64,000 nt of DNA from Ignavibacteriales bacterium (lineage in GTDB: Bacteria > Bacteroidota > Ignavibacteria > Ignavibacteriales > Ignavibacteriaceae): the NCBI GenBank assembly GCA_020061465.1, contig JAGUYG010000040.1, positions 1-64,000 of the forward strand, given 5' to 3'. The translations under genes and the position numbers were made by a program. The notes beneath the pieces are model-generated. The model ran no database searches. It worked only from the letters and a program-made list of their open reading frames with translations, and was not told where the DNA came from. Below are positions 54,849 through 63,600 of the stretch, piece by piece. Each line of letters opens with the position of its first letter. The first letter of the stretch is position 1.

Positions 54849-56102
54849 TCATACAGACTTTGCAATTTTTTCCATAATAAAATGTGTGTCACCGAATCTG
54901 CATATTGCATCACAATTTGTTCTCAACTCAGAAAACAAAATATATTTTATAGGGACTGATATTTTTTTTATTGAAGGCCTGCTAAGCTGTAAAATAACAT
55001 CTTTTTCCCTGCTGTCAGGGATAATTATATAAAACACTTCATCACCATCTGCAATTGAGTAAGCCAAATCTGTAAGTCTTAGAATCCCCGAATATATACT
55101 TGTGCTTTTTTCTACTTCGAAAGCTCCAACAATATTGTTAGTGTCTTTTTTAAACCAAAGAACGTCAACCAATTGAATTGTATTAAGAGTTTCTTTATCT
55201 ACCTGAATAAAAGGAAATGTATTCAAACATAGGAATGAAAAATTTGAATCGTTGTAAGATTTTGATAAATCATTTCTGGCACAAATTACATCATAGCCCA
55301 GGGCTTTCCCTATTTTAAGCAAATGATATTGCATTTCGGAATGAAGGCTTTCTTCTTTCTTTTCTTCAATGATTTCTTTTTTTCGTTTATAAAAAAGCAA
55401 TTCTAATTTTTTTCGTTCATCGTCAGTAATATATTCATCACTTCCTACTAAAAGTCTTTGTATTCCGATTTCATACAACATTCCTGTAAAGGCTCCCAAA
55501 TCAAGAGAAAATTCTTGTTGATACCTCTTATTAGTTTTTACTATTACTTCCCTGATTTTTAAATAGTCCTCCCATGAACCCAGTTTCTTTTTATCCTTGA
55601 ATAAATAATTGAACCCTTTAATAATTGCCGTATTAAAAGGCGTGATAATTGTCGGATGAAGAAAATATAAAATACTGGCTACTGCCGGACCAAGACCTTT
55701 AATTTTATAAGAGTCTATTTTGATTATTTCTTTAATTACTTGCTCTTCTTTTGCAGCGAAGAGAACATTTTCCAGGAATTGACCAAAGGTTATTTTATTA
55801 TTTTCATTTTCGTAAATATCGGGAATTCTCAACTTCGGTTTCCAGAAAAAAGGATGTGCCGCCCCTTCAAAAACTTGTTTCTGTTCAGTAATGCAGGTTA
55901 GAACGAACTCAAGCGAGCTTCCTTTAAAATCATTCCCAAATTTTTTTTGTTTGATGTCTTCAATAACCTGCATTACACCTCGCCTAATGGAGCGAAAAGC
56001 TTTTAGTCTCTCCTCATTATTGATAAACCAGGTGTTATAAACTGATTCCTTGTCCTCTTTATACTGTTTAATAATAGAGCTAAAATTTATTTCCATATTC
56101 AT
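54849..56102 (-). CDS. Helix-hairpin-helix plus PD-(D/E)XK-like nuclease protein
   Basis: I do not recognise the exact family. The 417-residue protein has an N-terminal helical part with a hairpin motif [18 protein letters not shown] near residue 127, typical of DNA-binding proteins. The C-terminal domain (about residues 245-400) has [25 protein letters not shown] and [20 protein letters not shown], which fits a PD-(D/E)XK nuclease fold with an E-x-E variant like that of some type II restriction enzymes. Its start overlaps the stop of the regulator gene (ATGA). A metal-stress or defence role remains open. Confidence 0.6.
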   Translation of the reverse strand: MNMEINFSSIIKQYKEDKESVYNTWFINNEERLKAFRSIRRGVMQVIEDIKQKKFGNDFKGSSLEFVLTCITEQKQVFEGAAHPFFWKPKLRIPDIYENENNKITFGQFLENVLFAAKEEQVIKEIIKIDSYKIKGLGPAVASILYFLHPTIITPFNTAIIKGFNYLFKDKKKLGSWEDYLKIREVIVKTNKRYQQEFSLDLGAFTGMLYEIGIQRLLVGSDEYITDDERKKLELLFYKRKKEIIEEKKEESLHSEMQYHLLKIGKALGYDVICARNDLSKSYNDSNFSFLCLNTFPFIQVDKETLNTIQLVDVLWFKKDTNNIVGAFEVEKSTSIYSGILRLTDLAYSIADGDEVFYIIIPDSREKDVILQLSRPSIKKISVPIKYILFSELRTNCDAICRFGDTHFIMEKIAKSV

Positions 56103-57508
56103 TCAGCTCTCTCTTTAAACGGTGAAAGATTATAAGTTTCAATCTTGCTATATAAAGTTGGCAATGATATACCGAGAATTTTATACGCTTTATTTTTATT
56201 CCATTGAACAGCATCGAGCACTTTTTTGATATGATTTCTTTCATTTTCAGACAGAGTAATAAATTGAACACGCTCTTCTTTTATTTCTGATTGTTCCGGC
56301 TTTCTAACTTGTCCCTTTGGGATGAGTATATTTTCTTTATTCAAAACATCATCAGTAGAAAGTACAACTGCCTGCATCAGAGTATTTTCTAATTCCCGTA
56401 CGTTGCCTATCCAATAGTTATTCTTTAACATTTCCATTACTTCTTCAGGGATTTTGGTAACATTTTTATGAAGCTCTTTATTAATCTTCACAAGGAGATG
56501 ATTAACCAGTAAAGGAATATCTTCGATTCTATCTCTTAAGGGAGGTAATTTGATAGATACAACTTTTAATCTAAAATATAAATCTTCTCTGAACTTTCCC
56601 TCACGAACAAGAGCATTTAAGTCTTTATTTGTTGCAGCAATTATCCGGGCACTCATAGGAATTATACTTTCACCGCCAACTCTTTCAAATTCCTTCTGCT
56701 GAAGTATTCTTAATAATTTTACCTGAAGATTATGGGATATTTCGGAAATCTCATCTAAGAAAATTGTTCCTTCTCCGGCTAATTCAAACTTACCTTTCTT
56801 ATCACGAATTGATCCGGTAAAGGCACCTTTAACGTGTCCAAACAATTCGCTTTCAAGGAGAGATTCGGTTAGAGCAGTACAGTTAACAGGAACAAAGGGC
56901 TGGCTCTTCGTAATACCACTGTAGTGAATTGCTCTTGCAACTAATTCTTTACCGGTAACACTTTCACCTTCAATAAGAACAGTAACCCTGCTGGAAGTTG
57001 TTTGTCCGATTAATTTATAAACATCTTTCATTATTGGAGTCTTACCGATCAGAGTATTTTCCAGTTGATATTCTTCAGCTTCTGTCGAAATAAACAAAGC
57101 AAGCTGCTCACTCATCTTTTTATTTTCAAGCGCACGATTGATGATAATCTTCAGCTTATCAATCTCGAGCGGTTTTTCAATATAATCATAAGCTCCCTGC
57201 TGCATTGCCTCAACTGTACTGTGCATATCATCTAAGGCTGAGATTATAATAACCTGAATATACGAATCAATTTCTTTTGCCTTTTTTAATACTTCGAACC
57301 CATCTGCACCGGGCATTTTTATATCGGTTATTACTAAATCGGGATGCTCAGCATCTGCAAGTTCAATTCCATCTAACCCGTTATTAGCAGAATAAATATC
57401 AAAATTTAATTTCTTTAAATAACTTGTTAGCGTTTTTCTAATTGATTCATCATCATCAATTACTAAAATCTTATTTCCCGCAGGGCGGTGCGCCTGCAGC
57501 GAATTCAC
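56099..57508 (-). CDS. Sigma-54-dependent NtrC-family response regulator
   Basis: I place the start at the GTG 57508, one base after the upstream stop, with TTGGGTGA as ribosome site; a longer frame starts at 57550. The protein of about 469 residues has a receiver domain ([14 protein letters not shown], phospho-Asp in VITDIKMPG near residue 60), an AAA+ domain with Walker A GESVTGKE, the sigma-54-contact loop GAFTGS near residue 228 and Walker B IFLDEISE, and a Fis-type DNA-binding end ([14 protein letters not shown]). GAFTGS and the valine in Walker A depart from GAFTGA and GESGTGKE. Confidence 0.95.
   Translation of the reverse strand: MNSLQAHRPAGNKILVIDDDESIRKTLTSYLKKLNFDIYSANNGLDGIELADAEHPDLVITDIKMPGADGFEVLKKAKEIDSYIQVIIISALDDMHSTVEAMQQGAYDYIEKPLEIDKLKIIINRALENKKMSEQLALFISTEAEEYQLENTLIGKTPIMKDVYKLIGQTTSSRVTVLIEGESVTGKELVARAIHYSGITKSQPFVPVNCTALTESLLESELFGHVKGAFTGSIRDKKGKFELAGEGTIFLDEISEISHNLQVKLLRILQQKEFERVGGESIIPMSARIIAATNKDLNALVREGKFREDLYFRLKVVSIKLPPLRDRIEDIPLLVNHLLVKINKELHKNVTKIPEEVMEMLKNNYWIGNVRELENTLMQAVVLSTDDVLNKENILIPKGQVRKPEQSEIKEERVQFITLSENERNHIKKVLDAVQWNKNKAYKILGISLPTLYSKIETYNLSPFKERAE
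57480..57505. repeat. GC-rich palindromic repeat in the regulator N-terminus
   Basis: The segment encodes SLQAHRPAG directly before the receiver domain. It is a near-palindrome (CCCGCAGGGCG and CGCCTGCAGCG) that is out of keeping with the AT-rich context. It resembles short GC palindromes of the same region at 57825-57847 and 59580-59594. Confidence 0.55.
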
Positions 57509-57509
57509 T

Positions 57510-58598
57510 TCACCCAATATTATTTTCCTTTTCTGAAGAACTAAGACCATCAGTTATTGTAACTTCCTTAAAAGGCAGTGTTATTTCAAAAATTGTTTTT
57601 CCTTGCTCTGATGAAACAAGCTTAATTCTACCTTTGTGCTGCTCTACTATTTTTTGAGCAACGGATAAGCCCAATCCTGTTCCGGATGATTTTGTGGTAA
57701 AAAATGGTTCAAAAATTTTCACATCCTCTTTGATACCTTTTCCTGTATCCCTAACAATTATAATTATTATTTTTTTTCCATCACCTATTTCTATTGTTGA
57801 TGTTATCTCTATCTCTCTGTTATTACCTGCCTGTCCGGTAGGCAGGTCCGGATATAAAAATTTAACAAGGTCAGTCCTTCCAAATGAATTCCATCTGCTT
57901 TCTACCGTAGTTGTTTTGACCGATGGATTACTCTTTAGCCTTAGCAAATCCTTTTCTGATGATTTAGCAATGTTTATTTCAACATCAGGTGTTATAAAGA
58001 TTATTAAAAGAGAAACAAATATTGCAGAAAGTGTTATTATCAAGTATCCTTTCCTGATTTGTGTCTCAAGTTTGAAGGCAGTTAACGCGGCAATAGAAAA
58101 AACAAATAAAATAATTGAGAGTGCCTGAATTATACTAAAAGTGTTAAGTAATAATAACCCCAGTAATGAGCCAGCCGCTGCACCAATCATATCAAAAGCA
58201 TATAGTATCCTGCTTTTATCTCCGTTAGCCTGGAATATAGAAGCTGTAATAATGCCAACCAGAAAGAAAGTAACACCCGCTAGAAGAATATAAATAATTA
58301 AACCAACCGAGCCGCTGCCTATGCCTTCAACTGAAGCTAAAATAAAAACCGCAGCAAGACTGATCGGAAATAGTAATAAAAGGACAATGAAGTATTTGGA
58401 AAATGAAAATGAGTTTTTTACTGCTAAACGCGATGCATAAAGCTGTCCTAAAGCCAGCGCAAGTATAGCAAATGCAATTATGATAAAGACAAAATGATAT
58501 GCAAGCACATAAGAAAAAATTCTTGCAAGAATTATCTCAAAACTTAAGGTAGAAAGCGAAAGTAGAAAAATTATAGAGAAAGGTTTAAGACTTTTCAT
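57510..58598 (-). CDS. Chimeric protein: spermidine-synthase-like membrane part joined to histidine-kinase ATPase tail
   Basis: The 362-residue frame has two unrelated halves. Residues 1-250 are six or seven membrane helices (SLSTLSFEIILARIFSYVLAY) ending in SRWNSFGRTDLVKF, as in membrane spermidine-synthase-like proteins just before their SAM domain. After PDLPTGQAG near residue 253 comes the end of a histidine-kinase ATPase: DTGKGI, FEPFFTTK and GTGLGLSVA. The H-box and N-box are missing, so kinase activity is unlikely. The junction is a 23-bp palindrome. Either a recombination product or an assembly join. Confidence 0.75.
   Translation of the reverse strand: MKSLKPFSIIFLLSLSTLSFEIILARIFSYVLAYHFVFIIIAFAILALALGQLYASRLAVKNSFSFSKYFIVLLLLFPISLAAVFILASVEGIGSGSVGLIIYILLAGVTFFLVGIITASIFQANGDKSRILYAFDMIGAAAGSLLGLLLLNTFSIIQALSIILFVFSIAALTAFKLETQIRKGYLIITLSAIFVSLLIIFITPDVEINIAKSSEKDLLRLKSNPSVKTTTVESRWNSFGRTDLVKFLYPDLPTGQAGNNREIEITSTIEIGDGKKIIIIIVRDTGKGIKEDVKIFEPFFTTKSSGTGLGLSVAQKIVEQHKGRIKLVSSEQGKTIFEITLPFKEVTITDGLSSSEKENNIG
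57825..57847. repeat. Palindromic repeat ACCTGCC...GGCAGGT at the chimera junction
   Basis: ACCTGCC (57825-57831) and GGCAGGT (57841-57847) form a palindrome of 23 bp. In the minus-strand frame it encodes DLPTGQAG. Repeats that encode GQAG are common in such genomes. It sits exactly where the two halves of the chimeric gene meet. Confidence 0.75.
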
Positions 58599-58663
58599 AA
58601 TAAAAATTCTTCAATTTTTTGCACCCTATTCATAATAGAATCATCCGGGAAATTTCTCTTTCT

Positions 58664-58710
58664 CTAACCTTCGAGGCGTATCGCCTGCGGTATCTTAACC
58701 TCGAAGGTTG
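58664..58710. repeat. Inverted-repeat element AACCTTCGAGG (copy 3)
   Basis: AACCTTCGAGG (58666-58676) and CCTCGAAGGTT (58699-58709) are perfect inverted repeats. The element overlaps the stop codon of the DUF5676-like gene. It is the third copy after 38006-38056 and 41742-41791. Confidence 0.85.
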
Positions 58711-59612
58711 CTGAATTTTTTGTCAAACCAATGGTAAACGATCATAAAGAAGTAACCTAAAATCCATCCCCATAAGAATGAAGCTGCAATTCCTCCGATA
58801 ATATTTATTACATTTAAAGAATTGAAAAACGGAATAAGCGGCTTGACATAAACTGAGTTATCTACACCAGAGAAAATCATCTTTATTGCTGCCAGAATAA
58901 AAATAGCTGCTGCAAAGATTCCGGCTGCAACTCCGAAATATTTTTCGTCATACTTTTTCCCTGCACCGGAGGATTCTAATTCTTTCCGCATCTCTTCCGA
59001 TTTTTTTAGTTCTGATTTTTCAAAGTTGTTGAGTGTTTTAGAGAAGATAAAAGCAGTGTAAGCGCTGTAAATTACTATAACGCCTAAACCAATCAGATAG
59101 CTCAAAAAATTCAAGCCGGTAAAGCCTGGAAGTAGCAGCTTCCATAAAGAAAGCATTTGATATTCGGCTGGAACAACTAAATCATATAATAAGCATAGAG
59201 TGAAGAGTATTGAAACATATACTGCAAAGGTCGCAAATAAAGTTTTAAATCTCACTATGATTGACTTTACTTCGCCCGAAGGGATGGATTCCCAAATTTT
59301 ATGTTCCCTTACTTTATTCCTCGTTAAAAAATTATAAGCGGGAACGACTATATAACCAATTAAATACGAGCCAAGAGAAACTTCCAGCAAACCAATTACA
59401 ATGCTTAATGAATCTAAACCCCCGAACCAGGGTAAGATTATCTCCCATATTTTATGCATGTGCCATAATCCTTCTATACCAAGACTTACAAGGATAAGCT
59501 TGACACCAATGCATACCAGGTATAAAAGAGTAAATATGAAAAATAATGCACTTGCTATAGGATAAGGCTCTAACTTTTTTCCCGCAAGGCGGGATTTCGC
59601 TTCGCTCAACAT
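58695..59612 (-). CDS. Membrane protein with three DUF5676-like units
   Basis: The 305-residue protein has three repeats of a two-helix unit of the DUF5676 kind. The units share a core of proline plus GL and a helix: PWFGGLDSLSIVIGLLE near residue 62, PGFTGLNFLSYLIGLGV near residue 165 and PFFNSLNVINIIGGIAA near residue 255. DUF5676 genes are frequent near CusA/CopA and YHS genes. The N-terminus MLSEAKSRLAGKK is encoded by a GC-rich palindrome (59580-59594) and looks inserted. It lies 12 bp after the YHS gene. Confidence 0.7.
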   Translation of the reverse strand: MLSEAKSRLAGKKLEPYPIASALFFIFTLLYLVCIGVKLILVSLGIEGLWHMHKIWEIILPWFGGLDSLSIVIGLLEVSLGSYLIGYIVVPAYNFLTRNKVREHKIWESIPSGEVKSIIVRFKTLFATFAVYVSILFTLCLLYDLVVPAEYQMLSLWKLLLPGFTGLNFLSYLIGLGVIVIYSAYTAFIFSKTLNNFEKSELKKSEEMRKELESSGAGKKYDEKYFGVAAGIFAAAIFILAAIKMIFSGVDNSVYVKPLIPFFNSLNVINIIGGIAASFLWGWILGYFFMIVYHWFDKKFSNLRG

Positions 59613-59624
59613 TTTAAACTCCTA

Positions 59625-59810
59625 TTAAGATTTTGCACCGTTTTGGTGACCGTTAATAAATTTTCTAGGGTCTTTCTCAAATTCCGCCTGGCAAATAGGA
59701 CAGCATAGGTAGTAAGTTTCCTTACCATATTTTACTTTTGCATAAGCTTTGTTAGGATTAATCTTTTTCCCGCAAACCGGGTCTCGAAGAATATGAGTGT
59801 TGAATTTCAG
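59625..59810 (-). CDS. YHS-domain protein (copy 3) with a non-standard start
   Basis: The frame gives a complete YHS domain, RDPVCGKKINPNKAYAKV with YLCCPICQAEFEKDP. In this frame there is no ATG, GTG or TTG after the preceding stop (the PII stop). AAAGGAG precedes a CTG at 59808-59810 at nine bases, so CTG is the likely initiation codon and the product has 61 residues. The gene lies between the PII gene and the DUF5676-like gene, and the context is that of other PII/YHS/CusA clusters. Confidence 0.75.
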   Translation of the reverse strand: MKFNTHILRDPVCGKKINPNKAYAKVKYGKETYYLCCPICQAEFEKDPRKFINGHQNGAKS

Positions 59811-59852
59811 TTTATTTTTCTCCTTTCCATAGTGCTGATCATTTAATTTTGA

Positions 59853-60191
59853 TTAAAGTGCTTCCGTTCCGCGTTGTTTTCTTCTGATGCTAACTGCTTC
59901 AGATATATCCGAAACAAATATTTTACCGTCGCCTTTGCTTCCGGTATGAGAATTATCAAGAATTACACTTACAAATTTTTCAAGATCATCATCCGAACAA
60001 ACAAGCTCGATCTTTATGCTGCTGCTGTATCTTTCGCAATATTTAATTGACAGCTTTGAATTTTCCGGATCAGCCCAGCCGCCAATAGTAGATACATCTA
60101 TTACCGTCATTCCTTTTGATCCGGCTCTTTCCAATGCTGAAATAACTCTATCGGCTACTGATGGTCTTATATATGCTTTTATTTCTTTCAT
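59853..60191 (-). CDS. PII-type signalling protein, copy B (PII-NG-like)
   Basis: The 112-residue twin of the protein at 42726-43064; most residues are identical. It has the B-loop TGSKGDGKIFV near residue 88, the C-loop RRKQRG and a T-loop GGWADPENSKLSIKYCERY without the usual tyrosine site. It begins 21 bp after the cusA stop, the arrangement known for PII proteins beside heavy-metal RND pumps. Sensing of ATP/ADP state to control the pump is a proposed but unproven role. Confidence 0.88.
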   Translation of the reverse strand: MKEIKAYIRPSVADRVISALERAGSKGMTVIDVSTIGGWADPENSKLSIKYCERYSSSIKIELVCSDDDLEKFVSVILDNSHTGSKGDGKIFVSDISEAVSIRRKQRGTEAL

Positions 60192-60212
60192 TTTAATCTT
60201 CCTTACTTATTT

Positions 60213-63200
60213 TTAATTTTCTAACAATCTTCCTTCTAACTTTGCCTGCTTTTTCATTTGCCAGGAACGCCATAGATAATAGATAACCGGGTAGACGGCT
60301 AATTCCATCAAGACCGACGTGACAACACCTCCAATCATAGGTGCAGCAATACGTTTCATAACATCTGCCCCGGTTCCGTGGCTCCACATGATAGGAGCTA
60401 AACCGGCAAGAATAACTGCAGCAGTCATAATTTTCGGTCGTACTCGTTTTACAGCACCATGATGGATAGCATCTTTCAGTCCTTTTAGTCCGGTTAACAG
60501 CTCTTTTTCTTTCCATTCTTTTAGCGCTACATCAAGATAGAGCAACATAACTACGCCTGTTTCCGCATCTAAGCCGGCAAGGGCAATTATTCCTACCCAG
60601 ACAGCAATACTTATATTGTAACCGAGCAGATAGAGCAGCCAAAAGGCACCGACGAGAGAGAAGGGAACGGCAAGAAATACGATTGCAACTTTTACCAAAG
60701 ATTTAGTATTCAGATAAATGATTACGAAGATGATAAATAACGTCATTGGAATTACATACAGCATTCTTTCTTGTGAGCGAAGCATATATTCATATTCGCC
60801 GCTCCAAGAAATATTATAACCTGCGGGCAGTTTAATTTTTTCTGCTACAATTTTTTGTGCGTTTTTAACATAAGTACCAACGTCAATATTTTTTATATCA
60901 ACATAGACCCAAGCGTTGGGACGTGTGTCTTCACTTCTTATAACCATTGGACCTTTACGCGGTGTAATAGTTGCAATCTGACCGATAGGAACTTGCTCAC
61001 CGATGGGCGTTGGTACCAGCACTTTCTTCATTGATTCGATATTATCTCTAAGTTCCCGGCTGTAACGAAGATTAACAGTGTATCTTTCCAATCCTTCAAC
61101 TGTATTTGTAACAGACATGCCACCCATTGCAGTTTGAATAACCATTTGAACATCTTCAATTGTTAATCCGTAGCGGGCTGCTTCTTTTCTATTGATTTCT
61201 ATATCGAGATAATTTCCTCCGACAGCTCTTTCAGCAAAGGCGCTTAAAGTTCCCGGTACAGTTCGCATAACTGATTCAACTTCTTTTCCAATATCCTGCA
61301 ATATTGATAGATCTGGCCCTGAAATTTTTATTCCTACCGGAGTTTTGATTCCCGTACTAAGCATATCAGTTCTTGTTTTGATTGGCATCGTCCACGCATT
61401 TGTAACACCGGGGAATTGAATCGCTCTGTCCATTTCATCAATAAGTTTTTGAACAGTCATTCCGGGTCGCCATTCATCCTCGGGTTTTAGCATTATCGTA
61501 GTTTCAACCATATCAAGCCCGGCAGGATCAGTAGCTGTTTCTGCGCGTCCAATTTTTCCGAATACGTGATGTACTTCGGGAAATGTCTTAATGATCTTAT
61601 CGGTCTGCTGAAGTATTTCTTTCGCTTTAGTAATTGACATACCGGGCATTGTTGTTGGCATGTAAAGTAAATCGCCTTCATAAAGTGGCGGCATAAATTC
61701 AGAGCCAATTTTATTGTAAGGAATTATTGTCAACCCAAGTATAATCAGCACCGTAACAAGAACAGCTTTGTTGTGCTTGATTACAAAATCAACAACAGGG
61801 TGATAAATTTTAATTAGGAATCTGTTTATAGGATTTTTTTCTTCTGGTAAAATCCTGCCTTTAATCCAGTATCCCATCAAAATAGGAACGAGTGTAACAG
61901 AAAGAATAGCGGCTGCTGCCATCGAATATGTTTTTGTAAATGCCAGCGGTCTAAATAATCTTCCTTCCTGTGCTTCAAGTGTAAATACAGGAATGAACGA
62001 GACGGTTATAACTAAAAGGGAATAGAATAGCGAAGGTCCAACTTCTTTTGAGGCATCCAGAATAAGCTGCCATCTTTCTCTTCTTTGCTCTTGCGGTTTA
62101 AGCATATCGTGTTCGATATGCTTATGTGCGTTTTCAATCATAATTATTGCTGCATCCACCATTGCACCTATTGCAATTGCAATACCGCTCAAAGACATTA
62201 TGTTGGCATTAATTCCCTGCCAGCGCATAACGATAAATGCCATTAGTATCGCAGTTGGCAGAGTGATAATAGCTACAAAAGCGCTTCGGGCATGAAGTAA
62301 AAACAAAATACAAATTAACGCTACAAATAAAATTTCTTCTAAAAGTTTTTCTTTTAGGGTGTCAATTGCTCGTTCAATTAAACCGGCGCGGTCATAAACA
62401 GATTCAATTTTTACATCGGAGGGGATTCCGGCTTTTAACTCTTCTATTTTTTGTTTTACATTTTCAATAACTTTAAGTGCGTTCTGTCCATAACGCATAA
62501 CTATAATTCCACCGACAACTTCACCTTCACCATTTGATTCAGCCAATCCTCTTCTCATCAAAGGACCAAGCGTAACATCGCCAACATCCTTCAAATAAAC
62601 GGGAGTGTTCGTCATTTTATTTACCATTAAAGGAATGTTCTGGATATCTTCAACAGATTTGATGTATCCGAGTCCACGCACCATAAATTCCATTTCGCCC
62701 ATTTCAATTACTTCGCCGCCAACATCGTTGTTCGATTTCTTAATTGCCATATCAACCATAGAAAGCGGAATATTATATGCGAGTAATTTTGCAGGATCAA
62801 CCGTAACCTGATATTGCTTTACGTAACCGCCGATGCTTGCAACTTCCGCTACTCCCTCTACAGCCGATAAAGCATATTTTAAATACCAATCCTGGATAGA
62901 TCGAAGTTCTTGGAGTGATCTTTTATCTGAGGTAAGTTGATACTGATAAACCCAGCCGACACCCGTGGCATCTGGACCAAGTGTAGGAATAATATTCTGC
63001 GGCAGCCGCTGCTGTGCATAGTTCAAATACTCAAGTACTCTGCTTCTTGCCCAATAAATATCAGTTCCGTCTTCAAAAATTACATAGACAAGTGAATAGC
63101 CGAAGAAGGAATATCCGCGCACTACTTTAGAACCCGGCACTGAAACCATCGCTGTTGTTAATGGGTAAGTAACCTGATCTTCAACTGTCTGTGGTGATTG

Positions 63201-63365
63201 TCCCGGATATTGAGTATAAATAATAACCTGAACATCGCTTAAATCCGGTATCGCATCTACCGGTGTGCTTAGCATTGAGTAGATTCCTACTCCGATTAAA
63301 AATAAAGTCGTAAGGATAACCATGAATTTATTTCTAATGGAAAACTCTATAATTTTTTCTAACAT
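60213..63365 (-). CDS. cusA: CusA-type copper/silver RND efflux pump
   Basis: The 1050-residue inner-membrane pump of the heavy-metal RND family has twelve helices and two large periplasmic domains. The three methionines that bind copper/silver in E. coli CusA are conserved: YMPTT near residue 568, LDMVETT near 618 and TDMLSTG near 666. The proton-relay aspartate in GAMVDAAIIMIENAH is near residue 401. The length is typical. It needs CusB-like and CusC-like partners, which are not in the window. It is followed by PII, YHS and DUF5676-like genes. Confidence 0.97.
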   Translation of the reverse strand: MLEKIIEFSIRNKFMVILTTLFLIGVGIYSMLSTPVDAIPDLSDVQVIIYTQYPGQSPQTVEDQVTYPLTTAMVSVPGSKVVRGYSFFGYSLVYVIFEDGTDIYWARSRVLEYLNYAQQRLPQNIIPTLGPDATGVGWVYQYQLTSDKRSLQELRSIQDWYLKYALSAVEGVAEVASIGGYVKQYQVTVDPAKLLAYNIPLSMVDMAIKKSNNDVGGEVIEMGEMEFMVRGLGYIKSVEDIQNIPLMVNKMTNTPVYLKDVGDVTLGPLMRRGLAESNGEGEVVGGIIVMRYGQNALKVIENVKQKIEELKAGIPSDVKIESVYDRAGLIERAIDTLKEKLLEEILFVALICILFLLHARSAFVAIITLPTAILMAFIVMRWQGINANIMSLSGIAIAIGAMVDAAIIMIENAHKHIEHDMLKPQEQRRERWQLILDASKEVGPSLFYSLLVITVSFIPVFTLEAQEGRLFRPLAFTKTYSMAAAAILSVTLVPILMGYWIKGRILPEEKNPINRFLIKIYHPVVDFVIKHNKAVLVTVLIILGLTIIPYNKIGSEFMPPLYEGDLLYMPTTMPGMSITKAKEILQQTDKIIKTFPEVHHVFGKIGRAETATDPAGLDMVETTIMLKPEDEWRPGMTVQKLIDEMDRAIQFPGVTNAWTMPIKTRTDMLSTGIKTPVGIKISGPDLSILQDIGKEVESVMRTVPGTLSAFAERAVGGNYLDIEINRKEAARYGLTIEDVQMVIQTAMGGMSVTNTVEGLERYTVNLRYSRELRDNIESMKKVLVPTPIGEQVPIGQIATITPRKGPMVIRSEDTRPNAWVYVDIKNIDVGTYVKNAQKIVAEKIKLPAGYNISWSGEYEYMLRSQERMLYVIPMTLFIIFVIIYLNTKSLVKVAIVFLAVPFSLVGAFWLLYLLGYNISIAVWVGIIALAGLDAETGVVMLLYLDVALKEWKEKELLTGLKGLKDAIHHGAVKRVRPKIMTAAVILAGLAPIMWSHGTGADVMKRIAAPMIGGVVTSVLMELAVYPVIYYLWRSWQMKKQAKLEGRLLEN

Positions 63366-63405
63366 TTTTTCTCCAATATTAAATTCGAAATACTACTTCT
63401 AAAGA

Positions 63406-63545
63406 AACTCATCCCAACCCTTCTCTTGTTAGAGAAGGGCTTATTGTCAACAATATTAATCATAATTTTTCCTGTCAGGACGTTTCATGTAAAATTGTAC
63501 TCCAACAAATCCCTCTCTTTGTAAGAGAGGGATTAGGGTGAGTTC
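63406..63545. repeat. Paired inverted hairpin repeats upstream of cusA
   Basis: Two hairpins face each other. On the left is AACTCATCCC followed by CTTCTCT-tgtt-AGAGAAG; on the right CCCTCTCTT-tgt-AAGAGAGGG followed by GGTGAGTT. The left one (63406-63427) is identical over 22 bases to 12-33 at the start of the window in reverse complement. It resembles a MITE-like element of about 140 bp. A TCCTGTCAGGA palindrome lies inside. Confidence 0.7.
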
Positions 63546-63600
63546 AATTAGCATAATGATAGGATATGAAATTCGTGACTTCATTCTGAGCATTTCATTT

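Noticed and set aside
58599-58650. 12-codon leader peptide (MNRVQKIEEFLL) overlapping the chimera start codon
   Set aside because: It has no convincing ribosome site and is too short to support. It may be the end of a lost gene.
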